Source: Streptomyces fungicidicus (lineage in GTDB: Bacteria > Actinomycetota > Actinomycetes > Streptomycetales > Streptomycetaceae). Taken from it: a stretch of 64,000 nucleotides of DNA. The stretch's first letter is position 1, and the number at the start of each line of letters is the position of its first letter. The position numbers and the translations under genes were made by a program. Shown here piece by piece: positions 10,672 through 18,583 of the stretch. The stretch covers positions 1,426,001 to 1,490,000 of the forward strand of contig NZ_CP023407.1 in NCBI RefSeq assembly GCF_003665435.1. The letters are read 5' to 3'. The notes below the pieces were generated by a model. It had not been told where the DNA came from, ran no database searches, and worked only from the letters and a program-made list of their open reading frames with translations.

Positions 10672-11355
10672 TCAGCCCTCGGCCAGGGCACGCTGCTCGA
10701 AGTCGTCGCCGTGCCACTTGTCCTCCCAGGGCACCCAGGTGACGATCAGCGTGTCCCGGTGGCCGTAGTCGCCGACCGGCTCGATCTCCGTGACGTTGTG
10801 GTACATCTCCCGGTCCGCGAGGAGCGCGCCCTGGCCTGCCGGAACGGTGGCGCGGAAGAAGGGCTCTCCCTCGCCGCCGTGCGGCATGAGGGTCATTTCC
10901 GCGCCGGTGATCTGGTGCCGGGAGAACACGGCGATCAGCACGAAGTCACGGCCGTCGGAGTGCGGGCCCTCCGGAACGATCACACCGGAGGTCTCCTGCC
11001 GCTTGGCGATGATGCGGAACTGGTGGACGTTGACCTGCCAGTCACGGGCGGTGTCCAGCGGTACGCCCTCGGCGCCGGCGCGGATGTGCGGGGAGAAGTC
11101 CGCGAGGATCGGCTCGTAGTGACGCCGGATTCCGCCGGCCACGGGGTTGAACTTGGAGAACGTCACGTAAGGCCGGTGCTCCAGCCTCTCCAGTTCCCAG
11201 GACTCTTCCGACCAGTGCATACGGAACTGGGCGAAGCGGCGGTACCGGTTGTCACCCATGTATTCGTCGAACTTGAGGTCGCCGAAACTTTCGCGGACCT
11301 CCGGAGTGACTTCCGGGAGATCGATGATGGAGTAACCACGGTCGTTGAGCGGCAT
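10672..11355 (-). CDS. hrmJ: Fe(II)/2-oxoglutarate dioxygenase, HrmJ/BelL-like
   Basis: 227-residue non-haem iron oxygenase of the 2OG-Fe_Oxy_2 type. The iron facial triad reads His132-x-Asp134 (PEGPHSDG) and His186 (MYHNVTEI), with Arg200 (GHRDTL) placed to bind 2-oxoglutarate. In hormaomycin and belactosin biosynthesis the homologues HrmJ and BelL close the cyclopropane ring of 6-nitronorleucine to give 3-(2-nitrocyclopropyl)alanine. The enzyme that makes the nitro group is encoded 12 bp upstream, so the pair is intact here. Function is by family and neighbourhood; free amino-acid hydroxylation, common in this family, is the alternative. Confidence 0.88.
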   Translation of the reverse strand: MPLNDRGYSIIDLPEVTPEVRESFGDLKFDEYMGDNRYRRFAQFRMHWSEESWELERLEHRPYVTFSKFNPVAGGIRRHYEPILADFSPHIRAGAEGVPLDTARDWQVNVHQFRIIAKRQETSGVIVPEGPHSDGRDFVLIAVFSRHQITGAEMTLMPHGGEGEPFFRATVPAGQGALLADREMYHNVTEIEPVGDYGHRDTLIVTWVPWEDKWHGDDFEQRALAEG

Positions 11356-11367
11356 GCGCGTACCTCC

Positions 11368-12417
11368 TCAGGACGTGTGTGCGGCGGAGTCGTGGTGCAG
11401 GTGCATCAGCAGAGAGTCGAGGTAACGCTGCGACGAATTCAGTCGAATCAGCGCACCGACGGCGATCTCACGGCCGACGCGGGGGTCCCGGTCGACCGCC
11501 GGGGCGATCACGTTCTTGAACCAACCGGAGGCGTGCACCGCGTCAATGCTGATGTGTGCGTCGTGGTAGGCGATGCCCTCGCGCGGAAGTCCGATGTCCG
11601 CCCAGCGGTCGACGACCAGCTTGAAGCGCCGCGGCACCAGATACTCGGTGACCCCGAAGAATCCGACGGACTTGTAGTAGTGGCGGCGGGAGATTGCCAG
11701 GCAGGAAGCGAGGTTGCCTGATGCCTTGGCTTCCGGGAGGAGATTGCGGCGAATGTAGTCGCCGTTCACATCCAGGGCATCCAGAGCATGGGCGAACATG
11801 GCGGTGTGGACTTCGGCCGGCTTTCCATTGCCCATCTCGTCCCAGTAGTTCCCGGCGATCTCCATCTTCTCGTCGGGAGCGGCACCGATCTGCATGAATG
11901 CCAGGATGTCGTCGAACTTGGGGTCGAGATTGGTCTCCTGCGCGAGGTAGAAGCGGAAATCACCCTCGGTGGCCCTGGTCGGAACGAAGTCCCGGTAGAA
12001 GGGGTGGGCGGCGGCCGGGTGTTCACCGATGATGCGCTTGAGCCAGTGCACGTACTCCTTGCCGCTCCGCGGGTACGCGGAGATCTGCTCCTCGGATATG
12101 GAGTCCAGTTCCGCGGCGAGGACGGCGCCTTCCAGGATCGCCGCGATGTCGCGCAGCACCGGCTGGGTCTCGCAGCCCAGCAGCTCCACCGGCGCACCGG
12201 AGAAGTCCTGCTGGTAGATGAGGGCCAGTACGTCGTGCAGCTCCTCGAGCGCCGACGGGTCCTCCTCCACGAAGGCGTGGCGGGTCAGCGCCCGGCACGC
12301 CTCGCCGATCCTCCGGCGGGCGGTGTAGTCGGCGTTGAGCCGCTCCCAGGCGTCCGGATCCAGTGCCAGGAATTCCTCGACGACAGAGCGGTCGATCTTG
12401 AATGACTCAGGAATCAT
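11368..12417 (-). CDS. hrmI: Haem-oxygenase-like diiron oxidase (HDO), HrmI/BelK-like
   Basis: 349-residue helical protein of the iron-containing redox family (Haem_oxygenas_2). Candidate metal ligands follow the HDO pattern: Glu161 (LAQETN), Glu194 (DEMGNG), His204 (EVHTAMF), Glu258 (GVTEYL), then His285, Asp292 and His295 (YHDAHISIDAVH). HrmI and BelK oxidise the lysine side-chain amine to a nitro group, giving 6-nitronorleucine, the substrate of the downstream 2OG enzyme. The start is the ATG at 12417; a GTG directly before it (12420) is possible, and no strong ribosome site is visible. The frame stays open far upstream, but that extension overlaps the RidA gene and is not credible. Confidence 0.88.
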   Translation of the reverse strand: MIPESFKIDRSVVEEFLALDPDAWERLNADYTARRRIGEACRALTRHAFVEEDPSALEELHDVLALIYQQDFSGAPVELLGCETQPVLRDIAAILEGAVLAAELDSISEEQISAYPRSGKEYVHWLKRIIGEHPAAAHPFYRDFVPTRATEGDFRFYLAQETNLDPKFDDILAFMQIGAAPDEKMEIAGNYWDEMGNGKPAEVHTAMFAHALDALDVNGDYIRRNLLPEAKASGNLASCLAISRRHYYKSVGFFGVTEYLVPRRFKLVVDRWADIGLPREGIAYHDAHISIDAVHASGWFKNVIAPAVDRDPRVGREIAVGALIRLNSSQRYLDSLLMHLHHDSAAHTS

Positions 12418-12464
12418 CACGCGTCCAAGATTCTCAGGAGGTTTTTCCTGCAACGGATCCGGTA

Positions 12465-12863
12465 TCACTCGTTCACCAGCGCGTCGGCTTCGATCTCGAC
12501 GAGTAGCGACGGATCGACGAGTGCGGAGACTTCGACGATCGTCGAGGCGGGACGGATGTGACCGAAGTATTCGCTGTGTACCTGCCCCACCTTCTCCCAT
12601 TCGCGGATGTCGGTGACGAAAACACGGGTCCGCATCACGTCCTGGAGGGAGGCGCCGGCGTCCTCGAGTGCCGCTTCGATCCGGCGCAGCGCCTCCCGCG
12701 TCTGAGCGAGGACGTCGTCTCCGCCGACCGGCCCGTTCGCGGTCATCGCGGTACTTCCCGCGACGGACACGAACGGCCCGACGCGGACGGCTCTGGAATA
12801 TCCGAAGACTGACTCGAACCGACTGCCGCCCGATACGAGCTTCCGTCCCGAAGAAGTGGTCAC
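12465..12863 (-). CDS. RidA/YjgF-family protein in the hrmH position
   Basis: 132-residue RidA-family protein: RTRVFVTDIREW, then RPASTIVEVSAL with the family arginine, then the conserved glutamate in VEIEADAL. RidA proteins handle enamines and imines, hydrolysing or tautomerising them. The GTG at 12863 is chosen because GGGGAGG lies five bases before it; an ATG at 12920 gives a longer, non-conserved tail. It is first in the long minus-strand operon and stands where hormaomycin gene H would fall between the GGT-like and HDO genes. The alkylproline pathway contains several enamine/imine intermediates and needs an isomerase (LmbX in lincomycin), of which no other candidate is visible here. That link is inference. 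Confidence 0.85.
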   Translation of the reverse strand: MTTSSGRKLVSGGSRFESVFGYSRAVRVGPFVSVAGSTAMTANGPVGGDDVLAQTREALRRIEAALEDAGASLQDVMRTRVFVTDIREWEKVGQVHSEYFGHIRPASTIVEVSALVDPSLLVEIEADALVNE

Positions 12864-12970
12864 CCTGTCCTCCCCAACAAGTGACATTGGCGTCGCAGCG
12901 CATGGCGATACTACGTTCAACCGCCACAGAAAAACGGCTCCACGTGCGGGACAGTCGGGCGGCGGCCGTC

Positions 12971-12996
12971 GGCCTGTCCCGCCGGCGGGACAGGCC
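12971..12996. promoter_or_regulatory. 26-bp perfect palindrome in divergent promoter, candidate LmbU/HrmB site
   Basis: Two 13-base arms, GGCCTGTCCCGCC and GGCGGGACAGGCC, abut with no spacer. The centre (12980-12987) reads CGCCGGCG, the core reported for LmbU binding in lincomycin promoters. It sits about midway in the 271-bp gap between the divergent RidA and GGT-like genes, so it could control both arms of the cluster. The 8-mer alone is common in such GC-rich DNA; the perfect 26-bp symmetry is the stronger argument. Confidence 0.6.
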
Positions 12997-13134
12997 GGGC
13001 ACCGAACGGGACCGCCTCGGATTCACGTTTCACGAGATCCGGGCAAGTGCGCCCCGTCCATGCATACTTGAGCAGCCGCGGCCTCTTGAACGGCCGCCCC
13101 GCGCATCCCGGACAATTCTGGATGGTGAAGCTGA

Positions 13135-14934
13135 GTGAACGCTGGAAGGCCGGAACTGAATGGCACAGTGGGCGCCGTTTCGTCGACGCACTGGCTGGCC
13201 TCCGGTACCGCGATGGCGATACTGGAAAAGGGCGGCAACGCCTTCGACGCAGTCACCGCCGCCGGATTTGTCCTCCAGGTCGTCGAACCGCATTACAACG
13301 GCCTGGGCGGAGATGTGTCCGTCCTCGCCTACAAGGCGGCCGACAGGCGCACCACGGCCGTGTGCGGGCAGGGCCCGATGCCGCGGACCGCCACTCCGGG
13401 CCACTTCCACGCACTGGGCCTGCGTCAGATACCCGGTTCCGGACTGCTGCCCGCCGTGGTTCCCGGCGCCATGAGCGCGTGGATGCGGCTCCTCGGGGAG
13501 TATGGCAGCCTTCCGCTGCGCGATGTCCTCGACGCCGCCATCGGATACGCCACCGACGGCTTCCCACTGCTTCCCGACACGGCACGGGCCATCCAGGTCC
13601 TTGCCCCACTGTTTCGCACCGAATGGGCCGAATCGGGACGTACCTATCTCCAGGGTGGGGAAGCGCCGCGCGCCGGTGCCCGCTTCCGCAACTCCGCACT
13701 GGCCGGCACATACCAGCGCCTGCTGCGGGAGGCCGAGACGGCCTCCTCCGACCGGGAGGCGCAGATCGCCGCGGCCGAGAATGCCTTCTACCAGGGCTTC
13801 GTGGCGGAGGCCGTCGACGCCTTCACCTCGGGCGCCCCGGTCCTCGACGCCACCGGACGCAAGCACCACGGGCTGCTGACCGGACAGGACATGGCCACCT
13901 GGCGGGCCACCATCGACGCCCCCGCCCTCCTGACCTACGGGAACCTCGCGGTCCACAAGCCGGGCCCCTGGTCACAGGGTCCCGTGTTCCTGCAGCAACT
14001 CGCCCTCCTCGACGGCTTCGACCTGCGCGCCATGGGACTGGGGAGCGCCGAGTACATCCACACGGTCGCCGAGTGCGCCAAGCTGGCCTTCGCCGACCGG
14101 GAGGCCTGGTACGGCGATCCCGCGCACAGTGACGTGCCGCTGGACACGCTGCTCAGCCCGGCCTACACGGCGGCCCGCCGCGAGCTGGTCGGGAGCGAGG
14201 CGGCGATGGACCTGCGGCCCGGGTCACCGGACGGCCGGCAGCCGTGGATCCCGGTGCAGCAGCCGGACGAACTTCCGCCCGCCGACAGCGAGTGGATGGC
14301 GCAGATGCACAGTGGCCTGCCGACCATCGTGCAGGCCACCGCCGCGCGTGGCGACACCTGCACCATCGCTGTCGCCGACCGGCACGGCAACCTCGTCGTC
14401 GCGGTGCCGAGCGGCGGCTGGCTGAAGAGCTCCCCGGTGGTTCCCGGCCTCGGCTTCTCGCTGGGCACCCGCGGCCAGACCATGTCCCTCGCCGAGGGAC
14501 ATCCCAACTCGCTGGCACCCGGCCGGCGTCCCCGGACCACGCTGAGCCCGACCCTGGTGCTGCGCGACGGTGAGCCGTACCTGGCGTTCGGGACACCCGG
14601 CGGCGACCGGCAGGACCAGTGGACGCTCGGCTTCCACCTGGCCGTGACCGAGTTCGGCCTGGACCTGCAATCGGCCGTCGGGACACTCGCCTTCCACACC
14701 GACCACTTTCCCTCGTCCTTCACGCCGCACGAGTCCCGGCCGGGGGTGCTCGTCGTCGAGGAGAACTGCGATCCCTCGACCGTCGACGCGCTGCGGCGCC
14801 GCGGTCACGAGGTCGAACTCGCCCCGGCGTTCTCGCTGGGCAAGGTCTGCGCGGTCGGCGTGGATCCGGAGCACCGCTTCCTGCGGGCCGCGGCCAGCCC
14901 CCGTGGCTCGCTCGCCTACGCGGTCGGCCGCTGA
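13135..14934 (+). CDS. hrmG: Gamma-glutamyltransferase-fold C-C hydrolase, HrmG/LmbA-like
   Basis: 599-residue Ntn-hydrolase of the gamma-glutamyltransferase family, starting at the GTG at 13135. The N-terminus shows the usual ASGTAMAILEKGGNAFDAV region. Aligned to E. coli GGT, the autocleavage/nucleophile threonine is Thr408 (ARGDTCTIAVAD), so the catalytic residue is kept. In 4-alkylproline pathways (lincomycin LmbA and homologues) these proteins are not transpeptidases but are proposed to split a C-C bond, removing an oxalyl unit from the DOPA-derived intermediate. Here it heads a three-gene plus-strand operon with the DOPA dioxygenase and tyrosine hydroxylase, exactly that context. Confidence 0.9.
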   Translation: MNAGRPELNGTVGAVSSTHWLASGTAMAILEKGGNAFDAVTAAGFVLQVVEPHYNGLGGDVSVLAYKAADRRTTAVCGQGPMPRTATPGHFHALGLRQIPGSGLLPAVVPGAMSAWMRLLGEYGSLPLRDVLDAAIGYATDGFPLLPDTARAIQVLAPLFRTEWAESGRTYLQGGEAPRAGARFRNSALAGTYQRLLREAETASSDREAQIAAAENAFYQGFVAEAVDAFTSGAPVLDATGRKHHGLLTGQDMATWRATIDAPALLTYGNLAVHKPGPWSQGPVFLQQLALLDGFDLRAMGLGSAEYIHTVAECAKLAFADREAWYGDPAHSDVPLDTLLSPAYTAARRELVGSEAAMDLRPGSPDGRQPWIPVQQPDELPPADSEWMAQMHSGLPTIVQATAARGDTCTIAVADRHGNLVVAVPSGGWLKSSPVVPGLGFSLGTRGQTMSLAEGHPNSLAPGRRPRTTLSPTLVLRDGEPYLAFGTPGGDRQDQWTLGFHLAVTEFGLDLQSAVGTLAFHTDHFPSSFTPHESRPGVLVVEENCDPSTVDALRRRGHEVELAPAFSLGKVCAVGVDPEHRFLRAAASPRGSLAYAVGR

Positions 14935-14978
14935 ACCGATCATTCTCTCGCCCAGTTTCCCTATGGGGGTCATACGTC

Positions 14979-15533
14979 ATGCCCGAGAACCTCGTGAGCC
15001 CAGACACCGGCGTGGGCCCGGCCACAGCGGCGGCGCCCGGGCCGGCCGGCCGGCCCCGCGGACCGGTCCCTCCGGCATGGCACCACCTCGCCGTGCAGAC
15101 CGCGGACCTCGACGCCAGCATCTCCTGGTACGAGGACTTCTTCGACGCCAGGACGGCCTGGACTCTGGACACCTTCTCGGAACTCACCCGCCGACGGCTG
15201 CCCGGCATCACGCGACTCGCCGAACTGACCGTAGGGGACCTGCGCTTCCACCTGTTCACCCGGGGACCGGAGCACTCCGCCCCGCCACCGGCCGACACGG
15301 CGCAGTTCCAGCACGTCTGCCTGGCAGTGCCCTCGCACGAGGCGCTGAAGGACTGGCACGACCGCTGGTCGCACCTGTACTCCTCCGGCCGGTACCGCTT
15401 CGCGCGAGCGGAACCGGCCACCGAGATCGTGATCGACCCGGACGGCACCTGCAGCTTCTACGCCCACGACGTCAACGGCGTGGAGTTCGAATTCACCTAC
15501 CAGCCCGGCGGTGGCGATGAGTCGGCGGGGTGA
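14979..15533 (+). CDS. hrmF: L-DOPA 2,3-dioxygenase, HrmF/LmbB1-like (VOC family)
   Basis: 184-residue vicinal-oxygen-chelate protein with candidate metal ligands His36 (WHHLAV), His112 (FQHVCLAV) and Glu169 (NGVEFEF), the usual two-His-one-Glu extradiol set. LmbB1-type enzymes cleave L-DOPA between C2 and C3, and the product cyclises to a dihydropyrrole carrying a three-carbon side chain. The gene lies between the GGT-like hydrolase (44 bp upstream) and the tyrosine hydroxylase (overlapping by 17 bp), a cassette shared by lincomycin, hormaomycin and pyrrolobenzodiazepine clusters. The first ~30 residues are Pro/Ala-rich and look disordered. Confidence 0.88.
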   Translation: MPENLVSPDTGVGPATAAAPGPAGRPRGPVPPAWHHLAVQTADLDASISWYEDFFDARTAWTLDTFSELTRRRLPGITRLAELTVGDLRFHLFTRGPEHSAPPPADTAQFQHVCLAVPSHEALKDWHDRWSHLYSSGRYRFARAEPATEIVIDPDGTCSFYAHDVNGVEFEFTYQPGGGDESAG

Positions 15534-16497
15534 AGGGCCGGCCCGCGCGGGTGAGCCGCGGTCCACGGGACCGGCGGCCGAACCGGGAGCACGCGCGTAC
15601 GGGCTCGAACCACTCGTCCTCCCCCCGCGCCCTCTGCCATTTCCGGCCCGCCCGGCCGACGGACCATGGGCGGAGTCCCGGCTGGACACAGCGGCCGAGG
15701 ACGCGGCGTACACCGACGCACTCGACCTCTCCGACCCGGACCACGCCGAGCGGCTCTTCTGGTTCCGGTGGATCACCGGCCACCAGGCCAGCTTCGCCCT
15801 GTGGCAGCTCACCGCCGCCGCCCTCGCGCAGGCGTCCGAGGCTTCCGGGAAGCAGCGCCCGGCCGCCGTGGAGCGGGCACTGTCCTTCGTGAGGGGCTAC
15901 TCCGCACTGCTGCTCTACACGAGTTCCTGCTCGGCGGGTCTCTACCACCGGGTGATCAGGCCGAGCATGGTCCGTCACCATCCGGCCATGAGCGGAAGCT
16001 GGGCCTCGGACTACGGGTGGGTGCGGTCGCTGTACTCCGGCCGGGAGCCGCTGCTCAAGGACGAGTGCGCAGCCGGACTGCGCCGCGAGATCGAGCTCAA
16101 CACCCTGGTGCACGAGGGCGTCGCCGAGACGCTCGTCCCGTCCGGGGCGTCGCTCTTCCAGACGAGCGTGGCACAGGGGGGACCACGTCTGGAGTCCCGG
16201 AACACCCTGGTGACCCTCTACGACCTGTACTTCCTCACCCTGCGGGACCCCCACGCCACCTACGAGTCCGTGGTGGCGCAACTCGAGTGGCGGCTGAAGG
16301 CGATCTGCGCCGATATCAGCAACAACACGCTGCGCCCGGCGGTCGACGGTGAGGAGCCGATGACGGCCGCCCGGCTACGGGACCCCGCAGTCGTCGACAT
16401 CGAATGGTCGGTGCCCACGATCCTGCGGCAGGCGGTACGCGCCTCGCGTGGTTGCCCGGCAGTGCTGTCCGGCACGCGTGCCCCGGGCTCCGAATAG
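15517..16497 (+). CDS. hrmE: Haem-dependent L-tyrosine 3-hydroxylase, HrmE/LmbB2-like
   Basis: 326 residues from the ATG at 15517 (a GTG at 15511 is also possible), overlapping the upstream stop. No common hydroxylase motif is visible. The segment HQASFALW at 89-96 resembles the distal-histidine helix of tryptophan 2,3-dioxygenase-like haem proteins, and His199 (NTLVHEGVAETL) stands where the axial haem ligand is expected in tyrosine hydroxylases of the LmbB2/SsTyrH group. Its role would be L-Tyr to L-DOPA, the first step to 4-propenylproline. The call rests on the residue pattern, length and the adjoining LmbB1- and LmbA-like genes. A perfect hairpin ends the operon downstream. Confidence 0.82.
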   Translation: MSRRGEGPARAGEPRSTGPAAEPGARAYGLEPLVLPPRPLPFPARPADGPWAESRLDTAAEDAAYTDALDLSDPDHAERLFWFRWITGHQASFALWQLTAAALAQASEASGKQRPAAVERALSFVRGYSALLLYTSSCSAGLYHRVIRPSMVRHHPAMSGSWASDYGWVRSLYSGREPLLKDECAAGLRREIELNTLVHEGVAETLVPSGASLFQTSVAQGGPRLESRNTLVTLYDLYFLTLRDPHATYESVVAQLEWRLKAICADISNNTLRPAVDGEEPMTAARLRDPAVVDIEWSVPTILRQAVRASRGCPAVLSGTRAPGSE

Positions 16498-16510
16498 CCG
16501 GGGAGCGGGC

Positions 16511-16547
16511 GGAGGCCGCGGCCGGGCAGTGCCCGGCCGCGGCCTCC
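16511..16547. terminator. Bidirectional terminator hairpin
   Basis: A perfect 17-bp GC-rich stem (arms 16511-16527 and 16531-16547) closes a three-base loop, between the convergent tyrosine hydroxylase and F420-oxidoreductase genes. It has no T-run, as is usual in Streptomyces. Confidence 0.85.
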
Positions 16548-16570
16548 GGCGTCGGTTCGCCCGGTCCGGA

Positions 16571-17467
16571 TCAGAGTGCGCGCACCCTCGGCAGCACCTC
16601 GCCGGCGACTCGCTCCAGCATCGCCGGGTCGCCGGCGTACACCCCTTCCGCCCTTGGCCAGTGGATCACCAGATGCGTGATGCCCGCCTTGGCGTAGTCC
16701 ACCGCCATCTCCTCGAAGCTCTCGGGGGAGGCAAGCGGGTCTCCGGCCGCCGGCGTGGCGACGAAGATCCGGTCGATCTCGTCGGGGTCGCGGTCCACGG
16801 CCTCGCACGCCGCGCGCAGCCGGTCGGTCTGGTCCCGCACCGCCGCCAGGCATGACGCGGGCGTGACACCTTCCGGGAACGCCGGCGGACCGAGGGTGAC
16901 CCAGCCCTGCCCGTAACGGGCGACGAGCGCGAGGCCCCGGGGCCCGGTCGCGGCGAGCGCGAAGGGAACCCGCGGCCGCTGTACGCACGAGGCGATCACC
17001 CGTGCCTCACTGGTCCGGTAGAACCGTCCCTCGTACGACGTCACGGGCTCCCGCAGCAGACGGTCCGTCAACTCCACGAATTCGGCGAACCGGTCGGCGC
17101 GTTCGCCCGGGGTGAGGACGGTGTCGTCGACGACACCGGAGTCCCCCGCCCCAGGGGACCCGGCCCCAATTCCCAGGGTGAACCGGCCACCCGAGATGTC
17201 GTCGACCGTCATCGCCTCACTCGCGGTGACGACCGGGTGGCGGAAGTTCGGCGAGGTGACCAGCGTGCCGATACGGATTCGGCTGGTCGCACAGGCCGCA
17301 GCGGTCAGCACCGGCACGGTGGCGAACCATTCCCCGGCGCCCAGGCTGCGCCACCACAGGTGGTCGTACATCCAGGCCGAGTCGAATCCGAGGTCTTCCG
17401 CCCTGCGCCAGAGTTCACCGCTGTGCCGCCACCGCCGTTCCGGCAGGATCACCACTCCGACGCGCAC
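16571..17467 (-). CDS. hrmD: F420-dependent luciferase-like oxidoreductase, HrmD/LmbY-like
   Basis: 298-residue luciferase-like monooxygenase-fold protein (RAEDLGFDSAWMYDHL near the N-terminus, SGGRFTLGIGAGSP in the middle), typical of F420-dependent oxidoreductases. LmbY and HrmD perform the last reduction of a ring C=N/C=C bond in 4-alkylproline synthesis using reduced F420. The GTG start at 17467 lies two bases after the methyltransferase stop, so the two are co-translated. Longer starts upstream would lie inside the methyltransferase frame. It converges with the tyrosine hydroxylase operon at a strong hairpin. Confidence 0.87.
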   Translation of the reverse strand: MRVGVVILPERRWRHSGELWRRAEDLGFDSAWMYDHLWWRSLGAGEWFATVPVLTAAACATSRIRIGTLVTSPNFRHPVVTASEAMTVDDISGGRFTLGIGAGSPGAGDSGVVDDTVLTPGERADRFAEFVELTDRLLREPVTSYEGRFYRTSEARVIASCVQRPRVPFALAATGPRGLALVARYGQGWVTLGPPAFPEGVTPASCLAAVRDQTDRLRAACEAVDRDPDEIDRIFVATPAAGDPLASPESFEEMAVDYAKAGITHLVIHWPRAEGVYAGDPAMLERVAGEVLPRVRAL

Positions 17468-17469
17468 GC

Positions 17470-18546
17470 TCAGTCCTCCGCGGCCGGTGCGAGGTCGTAG
17501 AAGCACATGCGCGGTCCCGCCACGGCCGGGGTGAGGATGCGCCGGCACTCCAGCCGGGTCTGCTCGAACACCCGCAACCAGCTGTGACGGTCCTGCGGGA
17601 TGCCCTGGTCGGTCAGGACATGTACCAGGAAGAAGTCGGAGTCGTTCTCCCGGTCGTCGTATCGCGGTTCCGGCTCGCCGACGAGGAGCATCTTCCGGCC
17701 GGATACGTCGGCATAGGTGTTCAGGACGTCGACGACCGCCTGCTCACCGTCGCGGAAGTGCTCGTGGAGCATGCCGATCGCGAACAGGGTCTCGGCCTCG
17801 TGGCAGGCGTCGGGCCAGGTGTGCGGGGCGAAAGCGTCCGCGACGAAGAAGCTGAGCCGGTCGGCGACGCCGTTGCGGCGAGCCAGTTCCTGGGCGGCCG
17901 CCACCGCCTCGGGGGCCAGGTCGATGCCCACACCGCTGAAGCCGGGATCGTTCAGACACGCGTCCACCAGCAGCTGGCCGCCGCCACAGCCGAGGTCCAG
18001 GGCACGTGTGGCGCCCCGGCCGCGCATCGCCTCCAGGACGATCGGTGTGTAATACCGCGCGAAGACCGTCGCGCAGTGCTTGCTCAGAGGGCCACCGGCA
18101 CGTTTCACCTCCACGCCGTAAGTGGCCCGCCCGGTCAGCAGCTCGCCGACCTTCCCAGTAACCGGACCGTAAGCTTCCAGATAGAACCCGAGGCGCGCCA
18201 TGGGTATTTCCCCGGTAAGCAGTTCTCCCTTCCGGGTCAAGCGGTACTCTTCCTCCCACTGCGAGAGCACTCCCCGCACCTCGAGATAGCGCAGCAGGTT
18301 CTCAGCGATCCGCGAGTTCAGCCCCTCGAGCAATCCCGCTTTCACACTGTTGCGGCCGGTTCGTATCCTGTCCAGGATCCCGCATTCGGACACGGCCAGA
18401 AGAACCTGACCCAGGTGGATGGAGCCGATGATCTCGGGCATTCCCGACAGCTGGAATTCCTCCCAGGTCACCACGCCCTTCCTGTCGTGCAGTTCGAGCA
18501 TTTCGACACCGGATCCCATGTAACCCGCACTCTCGTAGTCCGCCAC
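17470..18546 (-). CDS. hrmC: SAM-dependent C-methyltransferase, HrmC/LmbW-like
   Basis: 358-residue class I methyltransferase: an N-terminal helical/winged region (about 20-130), then the SAM motif ALDLGCGGGQLL and GVGIDLAPEAV. In the 4-alkylproline pathway LmbW/HrmC methylates the side chain of the pathway intermediate, extending two carbons to three. MppJ-type alpha-keto-acid methyltransferases have a similar layout, so a role in beta-methylphenylalanine cannot be excluded. The start chosen is the GTG at 18546, ten bases after GGAAGAGG; an ATG at 18519 is the main alternative. It lies 37 bp after the regulator gene and couples to the F420 enzyme. Confidence 0.85.
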   Translation of the reverse strand: MADYESAGYMGSGVEMLELHDRKGVVTWEEFQLSGMPEIIGSIHLGQVLLAVSECGILDRIRTGRNSVKAGLLEGLNSRIAENLLRYLEVRGVLSQWEEEYRLTRKGELLTGEIPMARLGFYLEAYGPVTGKVGELLTGRATYGVEVKRAGGPLSKHCATVFARYYTPIVLEAMRGRGATRALDLGCGGGQLLVDACLNDPGFSGVGIDLAPEAVAAAQELARRNGVADRLSFFVADAFAPHTWPDACHEAETLFAIGMLHEHFRDGEQAVVDVLNTYADVSGRKMLLVGEPEPRYDDRENDSDFFLVHVLTDQGIPQDRHSWLRVFEQTRLECRRILTPAVAGPRMCFYDLAPAAED

Positions 18547-18583
18547 AGCGTTACAACCTCTTCCGATGGTTGACGTCAGCAAG

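Noticed and set aside
11368..13026. A longer HDO protein starting near 13026
   Set aside because: The extension overlaps the RidA gene in another frame and reads as Arg-rich shadow sequence. The conserved protein starts at about 12417.
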